Below are positions 45,180 through 56,345 of a stretch of DNA of 64,000 nucleotides, piece after piece. Positions within the stretch are counted from its first letter, which is position 1, and the number at the start of each line of letters is the position of its first letter. This stretch comes from Nissolia schottii (taxonomy: Eukaryota > Streptophyta > Magnoliopsida > Fabales > Fabaceae): positions 29,141 to 93,140 of the forward strand of contig QANU01014112.1 of assembly GCA_003254905.1 (NCBI GenBank), given 5' to 3'. The notes under the pieces are model-generated. The model made no database searches. It had not been told where the DNA came from and saw only the letters and a list, made by a program, of their open reading frames with translations. The translations under genes and the position numbers were made by a program.

Positions 45180-45962
45180 GTTTTGGCCGTTGAGTCTTCA
45201 GTCTATAAATAAACTCAGCCTCCGATGTAAAGAAACACAACAACTCTCAAATAATACAATTGTTATTTTTCTTTTTTCTATCTTTCTCCTATATTTTTCA
45301 GTGTCCCATTTATCTGTTTTTCACTATGTTTAACATGGTATCAGAGTCATGATTCCCACCTGAACCCATATTTCCGCTTACGCCAATTTTCCCCTTAACC
45401 GCCTCCACATAATTTTGATGTTGACTTAATATGCCTCTGCGTAGTCTCAATTGCTGTCTATCGTTGTTGCCTTTGCTAGTTCCGCCTAGCTCTCGATGTT
45501 GCCTTTGTTGGTTCTGCCCAACTCTTGATGTTGCCTCCGTTGTTGCCTTTGCTGGTTCCGCCCAGCCACTGTTGCCTCCGCTGGTTCCGCCCAGCCATTG
45601 TTGCCTTCGCTGGTTCTGTCCAGTCTTTGTTGCCTCCGTTTTGTTGGTTCCGCTCCACTCAGCCCTCCGTTGAACTATGACAAACTTAAAGCTCGGGGAA
45701 CTTTAGCTTGAAGGAGGGTGTTAAGAATAATTTATGATTGTAAATGATTTGGTTTGATTTAATTATAATCTTTTAAATTGATTGTAATTTATTTTTGGCC
45801 GTTGTGTTTTGGCCGTTGAGTCTTCAGCCTATAAATAGACTCAGCCTCCGATGTAAAGAAATACAACAACTCTCAGATAATACAATTGTTATTTCTCTGT
45901 TTCCTATCTTTCTCCTATATTTTTCAGTGCCCCATTCATCTTCTTTTCCACGATGTTTAACA
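45180..45962 (+). mobile_element. Miniature copia-type LTR retrotransposon (TRIM-like), 5' LTR truncated
   Basis: Two direct repeats share ttttggccgttgagtcttca, cctccgatgtaaagaaa and cctatatttttcagtg. The right LTR is complete (45719-45962, 244 bases, TGTTAA...TTTAACA). The left LTR keeps only its last 156 bases (45180-45335). The left copy is followed at once by tggtatcagagtcatgatt, the primer-binding site complementary to initiator tRNA-Met used by copia elements. The right copy is preceded by the polypurine tract gaaggaggg. The internal region is only about 383 bases and encodes no gag or pol; it contains a minisatellite of about 30-36-bp units (gttgcctccgctggttccgc). The size and layout fit a TRIM. 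No target duplication can be tested because the left end is lost. Confidence 0.88.
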
Positions 45963-46391
45963 CTGTTATGTCATGTTACATCAAATTCTCTCTCCTTTGC
46001 TTTTACGTTCTCACTCCTATGTGAAATTTACTCATAATATGAATATCAACATAACATAAATATGTATTAACATATTAACATAATGAAGATTGTATCTACA
46101 CATTATAAAAACATATCAACCTTCATAAAAGAAATGTTCTTATTTTTTAGTAAACTTTGATACTTACGTGTGTTAAAAATAGAGCAAAAAGATTGAGAAC
46201 AAGAACTAATGTGATTTAAAAAAGAGAAAATGTTAAAAATAATTAAATTTTTATTATATTTTATGATCTCCACTAAATATTATTGTCTTAATATTTTAGA
46301 ATGTCATGTGAAAAAATATTATTGTTATTATAATTTGCAGAATTTCANAAAAAAAAAGAATTCAAGAAAAAACCGTTAGTCCACACATTCA

Positions 46392-48814
46392 ATGGGGAAG
46401 CTTCTCTGCGATTCCACAACCGTCGCCGCCGAACCTTTCCAAGGTTCGCCGTCGGCGGCGCTTCCATGGCGGGATCCAAAATCGCCGCCGCCGATGGAGG
46501 CCATCGGAGCCGTAGATCTGGTAGCTGCGACGAACGTCGTTGCCGGCGGAGGTGGCTGGGAAGATGTTATCGGCCTGGAGGACCAGCAGCGGCGCCACCT
46601 CCAGAGGCTCCACGCCAAGGGAGTGCTCTGGAAGCCGCCGGAGGAGGAGGACGACTCTTCCTCCTCCTCGCCGACGTTTTCCGCCCTCAGATCCGTCGTC
46701 TTCCGCCTCTCTCACGGCGGCGAGGTCTCCTCCGATGGAAACTGCCTCTTCACGGCGTCTCGGAAGGCGATGGGCGGCGGAGACGACGGCGGCGTTGACG
46801 CGCGAGAGCTCAGGCGGAGGACGGTGGCGCGGTTCCTGGAGGATCTTGGATCTGCGGGTTTTGAGGAGAGAGAAGCGATCGACGACGCGATCCGGCACAT
46901 GTACTCGCCGGATCTGAAGAACGGTTGGGGGATTCACGTCGTCCAGGAGGTGAAGGTATTGGCCAAGAAGGAGGATCGGTTCGCTCTCGATTCGGCCATC
47001 GAGGAGCTCGTACACCTCGGCATGCAAAGGTATCGCTTCTTGAATCGATCTTGAATGACTGAAGAAAAATTCGTAATCTCGATTTTGCGTAGGTGAAACG
47101 ATTTTGCGTAATCTCGATTGTTGTTTGTTTGAATTGAAAAGAAGGAATTGAAATCGTTTCTGACTATTTAGGTTTTTTTGAAGAGTGTTGAATTTAGGGC
47201 ATAGTAGAAGGTTCATGATGATGATGATGATGTTGTTGCGTTTTGGGATTTTGGTTGTTTTCTTTACCGTGTGCTTCTTGTGTTTTGTTTGTTGATGATT
47301 GAAGAGAAATGGCGGCAGAGTCTATTTACAAAGAGAGGTGTATTCCGGTGAATGATGGTCCAAGTTGGGCCAAATACATGTTGATCTCTGGTTCTCCTGA
47401 TGATGAATATGATATCATCACTTTGCAATATACTGAGGAAGGTTTGTTATCTGTAGATGAGAACAGAGAGGGCCATGCTGCAGCTTTTGGCGACGATATT
47501 GCAATTGAGTGCCTTGCCACCGAGTTCAAGCGAGAGATTTATGTGGTAAGAAATCTGGGAGCTGCTTTTTGGAGTTACAATTGCTGTCTGTGTGCATTGA
47601 TCCCATTAAGATGTTGAAGAAGTTGGTATATAATCTTTATGTTATCCCTTAACTATTTTGTTGATGCAGGTTATTTTATTTTATGTTAGAAGTATCATAA
47701 TTTGATGACAATCCTTACATCTTCCCACTTGTTTTAGCTGTATATAGCACATAAAGTTTCAATTTTTTTGTGCTGTATGTCTGTTCTCAACTAATATAAG
47801 CACTTTGAAAATTACGTTTTAAGTTTTCATAATGTATATTTAGGTCTAGGTTTTGTTCATTTGCACTTCAGGAACTAATTGGCAGATACATGGGACCTCA
47901 GTTAGCACTTTAAATGAATCACTCCTTAATATACCTTTTAATTATTAATTGGATTGAACAGTAGGAAACTGGACTCCTGGCATGCTATTGTAGATATTAT
48001 TATGTGAGACTTGTCGCATGCACATTCAATTATTTGTTTCTTTCTGTCCATTAATGAAGTGTGGTAGTGTGTGTTGAAGTGATGAGCACCTGATATGTGA
48101 CTATGCAAGTATTTGTTGCTTTTGGAATTTCATACTTCTCCTTACATGTTTGATTGTGACCTGAAATCATTGTTTGATGGTCCTTATAAAGGTATAATTG
48201 GCATTTATTTGTGGAGATACCAGATTCTTGTTTTCCCATTTTGACATGGGTATTCGTTGTAAATTCTCTGGATGTTATTATGTGTGATATTTTGAAGCTT
48301 CAATTATGTGAACTGGAATCTTAAAAAATGTAAAATAATGCAAATGCAATATTCATTTCTTTGTGCCGTTAGTTTGGGCATACATTTGTGTGTCATCCAT
48401 CCATCTAAATGTGCTTATCTTTTTCAGGTGCAAGCACATGGTTCAGATGCCATGGTTGATGAAGAAAATTGTGTTTTCTTCCTTCCGCATCGGCCAAGGA
48501 GCGAAATTGCCGAACTTCCCTTCTTCCTGTTCATGAAAGGAACAGGTAATGGAGAACAAGATTTTAATAAATGGCTAATTTTCGGCCGGATTGTGTTTTC
48601 TCTATATATCATCCTTTCATTCTGGATAGAACTTCAACCAGCTGATTAAAGATCATTTTATTTTGTCTTTGTCTTTCCATGTTATTTTATAATGAGTTAT
48701 CTAAGCAATTTCCCTCATACAGGTTGGTGTGGTGCTGGAGCTGACCATTATGAGCCCCTTATCGCGCATCCTTCTCCCCTTATTTCACAAGAAAAGGTTG
48801 CTGTTGTACTGTGA
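46392..48814 (+). CDS. OTU-domain cysteine protease (deubiquitinase), OTU3-like
   Basis: Predicted deubiquitinating enzyme of the ovarian-tumour class. Four exons: 46392-47029, 47305-47545, 48428-48545, 48723-48814 (1089 bases, 362 residues). The OTU core opens with VVFRLSHGGEVSSDGNCLFT; Asp115 and Cys118 of the DGNC motif are the expected catalytic Asp and nucleophile. The C-terminal GAGADHYEPLI supplies the catalytic histidine (His341). Between them are DAIRHMYSPDLKNGWGIHVV and DIAIECLATEFKREIYVVQA. The first about 95 residues are low-complexity Pro/Ser/Gly and precede a conserved GLEDQQRRHLQRLHAKGVLW block. Exon 1 is strikingly GC-rich and CpG-rich compared with the other exons and flanks. 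From memory the closest Arabidopsis relative is the OTU3 (At2g38025) type; that sub-family assignment is less sure than the OTU call. All three catalytic residues are intact. Confidence 0.93.
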
Positions 48815-50051
48815 GGCTTCTCGGCCTGCAATTTTGTGGAGTAGAGATTGAGTAGAATTAGAATTCATTCATCCTATTTATTGTGGCCCCATGCTCAGTG
48901 TCTGGCCTGCAATCTGGTTCTCCTGATGGCTGGCTATTCTTTGATCCCAAGGAGAATCTCATTGCATTGTAGCATTCATTTTGTTACTGACATTTAGAAT
49001 CAATCATCTTTGACTCTTGTGACACAGGGTTTGCCCTGCAGGTTTGAGCAACCATAGAGTATTTCTTTTTAGTAGTTTTCACCGGCTTCTGTTTTTGTTA
49101 TTCCTGTTGTTGAGTTTTGAGCAGAGGGTGTACCTTCTAGGCAGAGTGTGTTGTTCAAATTGGAAGAATTGTATCTCAGTGGATTTCGTCAATTTTTTTT
49201 TTAGTGTAAGTGGCTTCTTTTCTTGCCATCGTAGTAGTCATTTTTCTTTTCATTTCAAGGCATGAATGTAATCGGAGAATGTCACATCTGAGTGGATTTT
49301 AATGAAATGGAAAATGCCAGTTTTTGATGTCATTGTTTGTGTCAATGGAACTGAGTACTTCTGTCATTGTTTACACTTCTACTACGGATAGATACTACGA
49401 GTAATTTTGTTGTCAATGCATTTTCAGTAGCATTTAATTCGAAATAGCTATTCAGGAAGAAAGCTCACAAATGCACCTGAACATTAATTCTACGTTCCCA
49501 CCCAGTTTGACAAGACGCTAATGTCAATGTCAAATTCAGGTCGATACTTTGTTACAGCTGGTTATGATGCATATACATCGTTGTGAAGTCTTGTATTAAA
49601 GTGAAGAATATCCTTTGGAATCAAACAATTGCAATAAAAGTGTGAAAACTAACTAGTCCTTCAAGTGGTGGCTATTTATTACATGACGGTTGTGGATGTT
49701 TAAAGACAAAAAAAATTGGGCTAGGATTTGCAGTTGAAGTCTAATGCATGCCTCTTGGTGGTGCCACCAAATATTTCGTTCATCTGTTGACCCAAAAAAC
49801 ACACAAATCAGAGAAAAAGAAAATGGCGTTCATCTATCTATCTATCCGTAAGCTGCCTTCAACACATAAACTTCGGGGATGCTAGATCTCCAAATTTAAC
49901 GCTGATTCAAGAATTAGTGAAATAAGGAAAAGTTCTTGAATTTTTCATACATGTTTTGCATTTAAATTAAAAAAAAAAAAAAAGCAAATCAGTGTTCTTC
50001 AGTCAAATAACTTTTGCTTTATAGATTTTTTAAAACACAATGTTACGGGAA
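48815..50051. other. 3' flank of OTU gene and upstream region of tRNA-Asn
   Basis: The first 500 bases or so are probably OTU 3' untranslated sequence. The remainder is AT-rich with a poly-A tract near 49970-49983. No coding exon is seen. Confidence 0.5.
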
Positions 50052-50068
50052 GCTGGAATAGCTCAGTT

Positions 50069-50101
<33 letters not shown>

Positions 50102-50125
50102 GAGGTTCAAGCCCTCCTTCTAGCG
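50052..50125 (+). tRNA. trnN-GUU: tRNA-Asn (GUU)
   Basis: A 74-base cloverleaf: acceptor stem gctggaa pairs with ttctagc; D arm with A box tagctcagttggttagag; anticodon stem-loop gtggctgttaaccac with anticodon GTT; variable loop aaggtc; T arm ggaggttcaagccctcc with B box ggttcaagccc; discriminator G. There is no intron and CCA is not encoded, as expected for a nuclear gene. A TTTT run at about 50138-50141 is a likely Pol III terminator. Confidence 0.97.
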
Positions 50126-50716
50126 GACTTATAACTAGTTTTGCAATACTGTTGAAGCGATTAGAATGTCAAAGTAAAAAGAATTTTGATGTAACAAAAA
50201 GTGGATGTTCTTATTAGTTGCGATTTGATTCTATATAAATTAATAATTTATCATTTACGATAGAAAATACTCATTTGAATGCTTATTATACTAAATAAAT
50301 ACAAGATTATCAATAATATCACTTATTCTCTTCCTTCTCTATCACTCCTTTTAAGTCATCCAAGTATTGATAGTTATATAAAATAAAATAAAACTAAGGA
50401 CAAAAGGACAATTTGGTGTTTGGAGAGGGACGAGTTGCAAAACCTAACAACTTCAACAACTTCGGAGGAATCTAACACCACATTGTCCTCTTCTACTCAG
50501 CAAAGGGGCAAAGGGAAAGAATTAAAAAGGGACAAGCACCGTTTCGGAGATATCAAGGGCCTTAACCATAAACCCCCAAACCCTTCCGCTCGTTCTCTCC
50601 GAAGTCTTCTTATTAACCCTTCTCTCTCTGTCTCTCTCTCCCTCTCTTGCTTACAAGTTACAACCTTTGACAACACTTCTCAAAAAACACACCAATCACA
50701 ACACAGTTTTTGTTTT
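50126..50716. other. Promoter and leader region of plastid G6PDH gene
   Basis: AT-rich to about 50400, then a more GC-balanced leader with a CT-rich stretch (about 50610-50655) before the start codon at 50717. The reading frame upstream of 50717 is open as far as about 50420, but the first ATG in it is the one at 50717. Confidence 0.5.
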
Positions 50717-53700
50717 ATGGCGACCCTTTATTCAACGCATTGCCGTTCATACCCTTCTCTGCAACCACCTTCGTCGTCTTCGCCGTTTAAGCAGCACGTG
50801 ACCCTGTCGTCGTCGGCATCGAAGCGTTTCCTTGGAGCTAAGGTTTCCCTCAAATCTCAACCCGATTCGAATCCGATTGCCGTTCACACCACCCACCACC
50901 AGCCGCCGCAGCAACAGCAAAACGACGGTTCGTTCTCTGTCGTTTTGATGCTCTGCTCGTTTACTAGTTAATATAGATATGTGTGTTATATGTCACATGT
51001 TGCTTCTTGTTGCTATGTTCTAAAGTTTGTGTTTTTCTAATACACTTTTGTCTATTGATTTCAATTTTGAGCTAAAGTTATGGTTTTTTTATTTATTTTG
51101 TTTAATAATGATAATTAGTGTAAGACTTGCATCAAGTTGAGTATATCTAGTTCTTTCAATTCTCGAATTAAGAAGAAAGTTTAAAGAGTGTGCCCTCATC
51201 TCAACAAAATTGTCCACTTCTTTATTTGATTTTTGAGAGAATAGGATGGAATAGATATAAGAAACTACAACAACTACTAAGTTTTGTCTCACTGGTTAGC
51301 TACATGGATCAGACGATGCGATTGTGTCGACCATGCTTGCATTTACGCCATTAACCTTTGAATCTCTATGGAATAGATATAAGAAACTTGACAATAAATA
51401 TTTTCATAATAATTTTAGTAAATCATAATTTCTTGACATGAAATTCAGTTTTACAGTGTGAAACTTTTGGGGTTGTGTTTTGGAGAGAGGATAGGAATTG
51501 AAAACGTGCTTTTTGTCGTTATGTGGTTTGGAAAAGTCTTAACATGCAGATGGCGCGTGAATGTAGGTGCCACAACTGCTTCTGTAGCCCCGGTTGAGAA
51601 TGGCACTTCTCAGAAGCGATCGAAAGCTGAACTATTGTCAGTTGCAACGTCTTTAGAAGAGTCTTTAGGCGTAGCCATATCCGAAGAGGATGACAACAAT
51701 TCAACCGTTAGTATTACTGTTGTCGGAGCCTCTGGAGACCTTGCTAAGAAGAAGATATTTCCAGCACTCTTTGCACTTTACTATGAGGATTGTCTTCCCA
51801 AGGTTTGATATTTTTTGACACTATCTATGTCTTTGTGTAGCTTTTGAAAGATTTGGTTCAATGTGTATGGTTAATGAATGTTTTGGTTTATGGCAGCACT
51901 TCACTATCTTTGGTTATGCACGAAGTAAGATGACTGATGCAGAACTGAGAACTATGGTTAGCAAGACCCTAACTTGTAGAATCGATAAGAGGTAAAGATT
52001 ATTCCCAACTGTTAATAGTTATATTATTGTACGATTATTTAACTTAATTTCTTCATTTTAGGAAATACTTTTTAATGTTTGGAAACTTATTCTGTTTGAT
52101 TTCAGAGAGAACTGCAGTGAAAAGATGGACCAATTTCTTGAGAGATGTTTCTACCATTCTGGTCAGTATGATTCTCAGGAAAACTTTGCAGCGCTAGACA
52201 AGAAGCTTAAGGAACATGAGGTAATTAGGGATAGGGGCTTTTGTTCAGAAAGTATGCCTCTGGCTAGAAAGCACTTTTTTAAGCCTTGCAGATCATTGTT
52301 CATGGTTCACGAAGTGATTGGACTCTCTTGACCCTATAAAAATGAAAAAGAATAACCTGATCAAGATTCTAGTTTTAAACTGAAAGACAAATTTTGTTTT
52401 CTAAACTTTTCATACGTTCATCTTAAGCAATAATTTGATTTTGACTGGATGGTGATTTCACTGTAATAAAATGTTATTGAAGTATTTGTCCTGTTATCCA
52501 TACATTCATAAATAAAAGAGTAATACTTGTAGGTTGTTTTTCTTCCATGCCACTCATGAGGGTCTGGTCTAGTCTTTACTTTGGATGTAGAGCTAGACCA
52601 TCAGGTTACCTAGATGGGTTTGGTTATATTCTTTGTTCTTTTATTGAAACAAATGCGAGCCTTTTTGTTCTGATCTGTATTTAACCATTATGTTTGAATA
52701 CTAATTTTTCTTTTTGTAGGGGGGGAGAACTTCAAATCGCCTGTTTTATCTATCAATTCCTCCAAATATATTCATCGATGCTGTAAAATGCACAAGCTCA
52801 TCAGCATCTTCTGGCAATGGTTGGACAAGGGTCATTGTTGAGAAGCCTTTTGGCCGTGATTCAGAATCTTCAGCTGCTTTAACAAAATCTCTCAAGCAGT
52901 ATCTTACTGAGGATCAAATTTTCAGGTTTTCTAGCTAAACTGATTATCTGCAACTTAACGGACTGTAAAGTAGTGTTACTTATAAAAATGGAAAATCGTG
53001 TGCAGGATTGACCACTATCTTGGGAAAGAGCTTGTGGAAAATCTTTCTGTTCTCAGATTCTCTAATCTCATCTTTGAACCATTATGGTCAAGGCAGTATA
53101 TAAGAAATGTACAGTTCATATTCTCAGAAGATTTCGGCACCGAAGGACGTGGAGGGTAAACCATTCTTCCTTAACTGCTTTCACACTTTCTAATCTATAG
53201 TGAGGATCCTCATTCATTTATTTGTGCCATGTGCAGGTACTTCGACAATTATGGTATAATAAGAGATATCATGCAGAATCACTTACTTCAAATACTAGCC
53301 CTCTTTGCAATGGAAACACCCGTTAGTTTGGATGCGGAGGATATTAGGAATGAAAAGGTCTCGTATGGTTATACACCTTGCTTTGTGTTGTTTTAAATAA
53401 TCGTGATTTTTCCCTCACTGGTATTTCTATTGTTTAATGGGTTGCCAGGTCAAGGTTCTTCGTTCGATGCGACCCCTACAGCTTGAGAACATGGTCATAG
53501 GTCAGTACAAGAGCCATACAAAAGGAGGTGTCACACATCCGGCCTACACCGATGACAAAACCGTACCAAAGGACAGCTTAACTCCGACATTTGCTGCAGC
53601 TGCCCTCTTCATAGATAACGCGAGATGGGACGGTGTGCCTTTTCTGATGAAAGCTGGTAAAGCATTACACACCAAGAGGTAAGTGGAGGGTACGCGCACA

Positions 53701-54428
53701 CATATATATATACTTCAATGCCTTTCTTTGTATTAAGTTTTTTTAATTTAATATTTAACTGCTATGTTGTTTTGGGTTCAGAGCTGAGATACGGGTACAG
53801 TTCAGGCACGTGCCAGGAAATTTGTACAATCGGAACTTCGGGACAGATCTTGATCGGGCCACAAACGAACTTGTTATAAGAGTTCAGCCTGATGAGGCTA
53901 TTTATTTGAAGATCAACAACAAAGTGCCGGGTCTCGGAATGAAGCTAGACCGCAGTCATCTGAATCTTCACTATGCAGCAAGGTATTTTCTTTTCACCAT
54001 GAAAATTCATTCCACATTAACGCAAAATTTTAATGCACACTTCATCACTATGAAAGCAAGTTTATTTCTTGCTCCACTGATGAAATTCAGCATATTAGCA
54101 GATAGTAAAAATCCATTTGTAACCGACATTTTCTTCGATCATTTAAGCTAACATTTTTTTTTGTCACTTCAGATACTCAAAGGAGATTCCGGATGCTTAT
54201 GAGAGGCTACTCCTGGACGCCATCGAAGGAGAAAGAAGGCTTTTCATACGCAGTGATGAACTGGATGCCGCGTGGTCACTCTTTACGCCTGTATTGAGCG
54301 AGCTAGAACAGAAAAGGATAGTTCCGGAGTACTATCCTTATGGTAGCCGGGGCCCTGTTGGCGCTCACTATCTCGCTGCACAATACAATGTACGATGGGG
54401 CGACCTTGGGATAGACATGGACCACTAG
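50717..54428 (+). CDS. Glucose-6-phosphate 1-dehydrogenase, chloroplast isoform
   Basis: First enzyme of the oxidative pentose phosphate pathway; converts glucose 6-phosphate to 6-phosphogluconolactone and makes NADPH in the plastid stroma. Ten exons: 50717-50927, 51567-51802, 51897-51991, 52106-52220, 52720-52925, 53006-53155, 53237-53357, 53449-53678, 53782-53982, 54173-54428 (1821 bases, 606 residues). The first about 60 residues are Ser/Thr/Pro-rich with few acidic residues, as in a transit peptide. NADP-binding motif [10 protein letters not shown] is at 124-133. The substrate motif RIDHYLGKE is at 288-296. CRIDKRENC carries Cys176 and Cys184, the pair that thioredoxin reduces to switch plastid P1-type G6PDH off in light; its presence argues against a cytosolic or P0 isoform. 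The exon 2 acceptor was chosen at 51566 because only that junction keeps the frame (an upstream AG at 51550 gives a stop). Ends GDLGIDMDH. Confidence 0.97.
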
Positions 54429-56309
54429 CCTCCAACGTTAGCTAACATGCGATGCTCGATTCACGGCTTCTTGCTTGGAATGCTCTAATTTTTTTCCCCC
54501 TTCATACTACTATTAGCATTGTTGCTTCCCTGGAAAAAGAGAGGTTGGAGGCATACATGAATTCATGTAAAAGCATCGAAGTAAGAGGAATAATAAAGCA
54601 ATGAGATAATTGACTTAGGATAGCAAAGATGTTTCGTGCAAATCTAGCTTGGTAATGTATTATTATTATTATTATTATTCTGAATTTGTTAGTTTGGCAA
54701 ACAAAATATGAAGGTAGAAATGAATATTCAATCTGGTTTGAGTCTGTACTCATTCAACTCATGATGAGTTCTTACTTGCAGAATGTGTAGCACACACTCT
54801 TCCAATTGAACCAGTTATGTCACAAAGTAATGTGATTATTAATCATAAACCCCATTGGAAAATAATGAAGAGGGGGGAAGTTGTATTAGCATATTACTAG
54901 CTCAATTAATTTTAACCGTAGTTAAATTCCCGAGTTAATTGGTACACAAGTTAACATTTTTATTAGTAAACTTGTACAAATTTGTCAACCTTAATTTTAA
55001 TATTATCAATTACTTTATCTGTTTCAGTTTATCTATTTAGGTTTTGCACAAAAATGAATTTAGGTTTTGCACAAAAATGAAGTAAATATAAATTTTTGTC
55101 GTAGTAGCACAAAATTCTTGAAATGAAAGTACTTTTAATTTGAAAAAAAAAAAAGAAGCTTTTAATGTATTTTTAATATTACAATAGTTTCATTTTTAGA
55201 ATTATATGCAGTTATTACTACTATTAAAATCTTAAATGGTCAAAAATTGAGCATGAAAATTGAATTATTATGTTTTATACATAACCGATAGTGATGATTC
55301 AATTGATCATAATAATATGGCAATGGAAAACTTCAATATTACAATGTAAAACACTTTTTACTTAGCTCATCTCAAGAGTTTCTCTTTCTGTCTTTTTTTT
55401 ATTTGGTTGTATCTCAACAAAATATCATATTTCTACACGTGCGGTTTGGCCCAGTGGGCCTCTCATACGGCCTTTTGTACTATGAGATAAAGTCATAGAG
55501 AAGAGGAAAGAGGGGACAAAAAGGTAAAATATGAAGTGGCATTACACTATGTTATCTAAAGTGTTTGGTATTCTTGTCTGCCACACTAGCTAGTTGAGTT
55601 TGGAAAATGTCTTTCTATAACCTAATGAAGAGACATTGTGTAATGCAAGTATATCAATGTGAGGAAGAAAATATCAAGTGCTTTATATTTATTTTGGTTT
55701 AATTTTTAAATTAAGTAAGGACTTATCAAAGTTTAGATGAGTTTGATATTGATCATCTCACTAAGATCAGGACATACCCCTATGTCTTATGAAAATTTAT
55801 AGAAGTATTTACAGATCACCTAAGCTCTTACATTGATGACAATAATCAAACCTATATTCTTTTAGAATATGAGTTATTTTTTTACCGACTGTATCTACTA
55901 TATTTGTCCAACATGAATTTTTATTTGCAGATGAACACACTTTTGACCTCTAAATCACTCATCTTGAAGGAAATGAACACACATTTTCACTTGATTTGTT
56001 TAAATCTAGTTTTATCTTTTTTTTAAAAATATATATATTTCAAATGAACACAAACTCTAATAAACGATAAATATATTTCAAATGAACACAAACTCTAATA
56101 AACGATTTTCGTAAAAGCAATGAAAAAACCCTTAGCGAAGAAGGGAAAGAAAGAAAAGGAAGGGAAGGCATTCATGTACTGAATCATGTCATGGTCTCCT
56201 ATGGATAAAAAGAGGAATAGATTCTTTTCTTTGATTTTGATGTACTCATCACTATACACTACACCAGTCATAAGAAGCACTGATACGTAAAAAATGTACA
56301 AGACAAAGA

Positions 56310-56345
<36 letters not shown>

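Larger units (their letters stand above)
40773..46391. other. Transposon-rich intergenic block, LAZY1 to OTU gene
   Basis: No gene is recognised. The block holds a foldback/Mutator-like element (41705-42937), a GTG-rich microsatellite (43516-43776), a miniature LTR retrotransposon (45180-45962) and long AT-rich spacers. A single N at 46348 beside a poly-A run lies 44 bases before the OTU start codon, so the core promoter or leader of that gene may be incomplete. Confidence 0.6.

Noticed and set aside
45431..45673. 80-codon Leu/Pro/Cys-rich frame
   Set aside because: It is the minisatellite core of the miniature retrotransposon between its primer-binding site and polypurine tract; no gag or other domain.
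46389..47216. 275-codon minus-strand frame opposite the OTU gene
   Set aside because: It is a shadow of the GC-rich OTU exon. The plus strand carries catalytic motifs and correct splice phases, and the minus frame matches no family.
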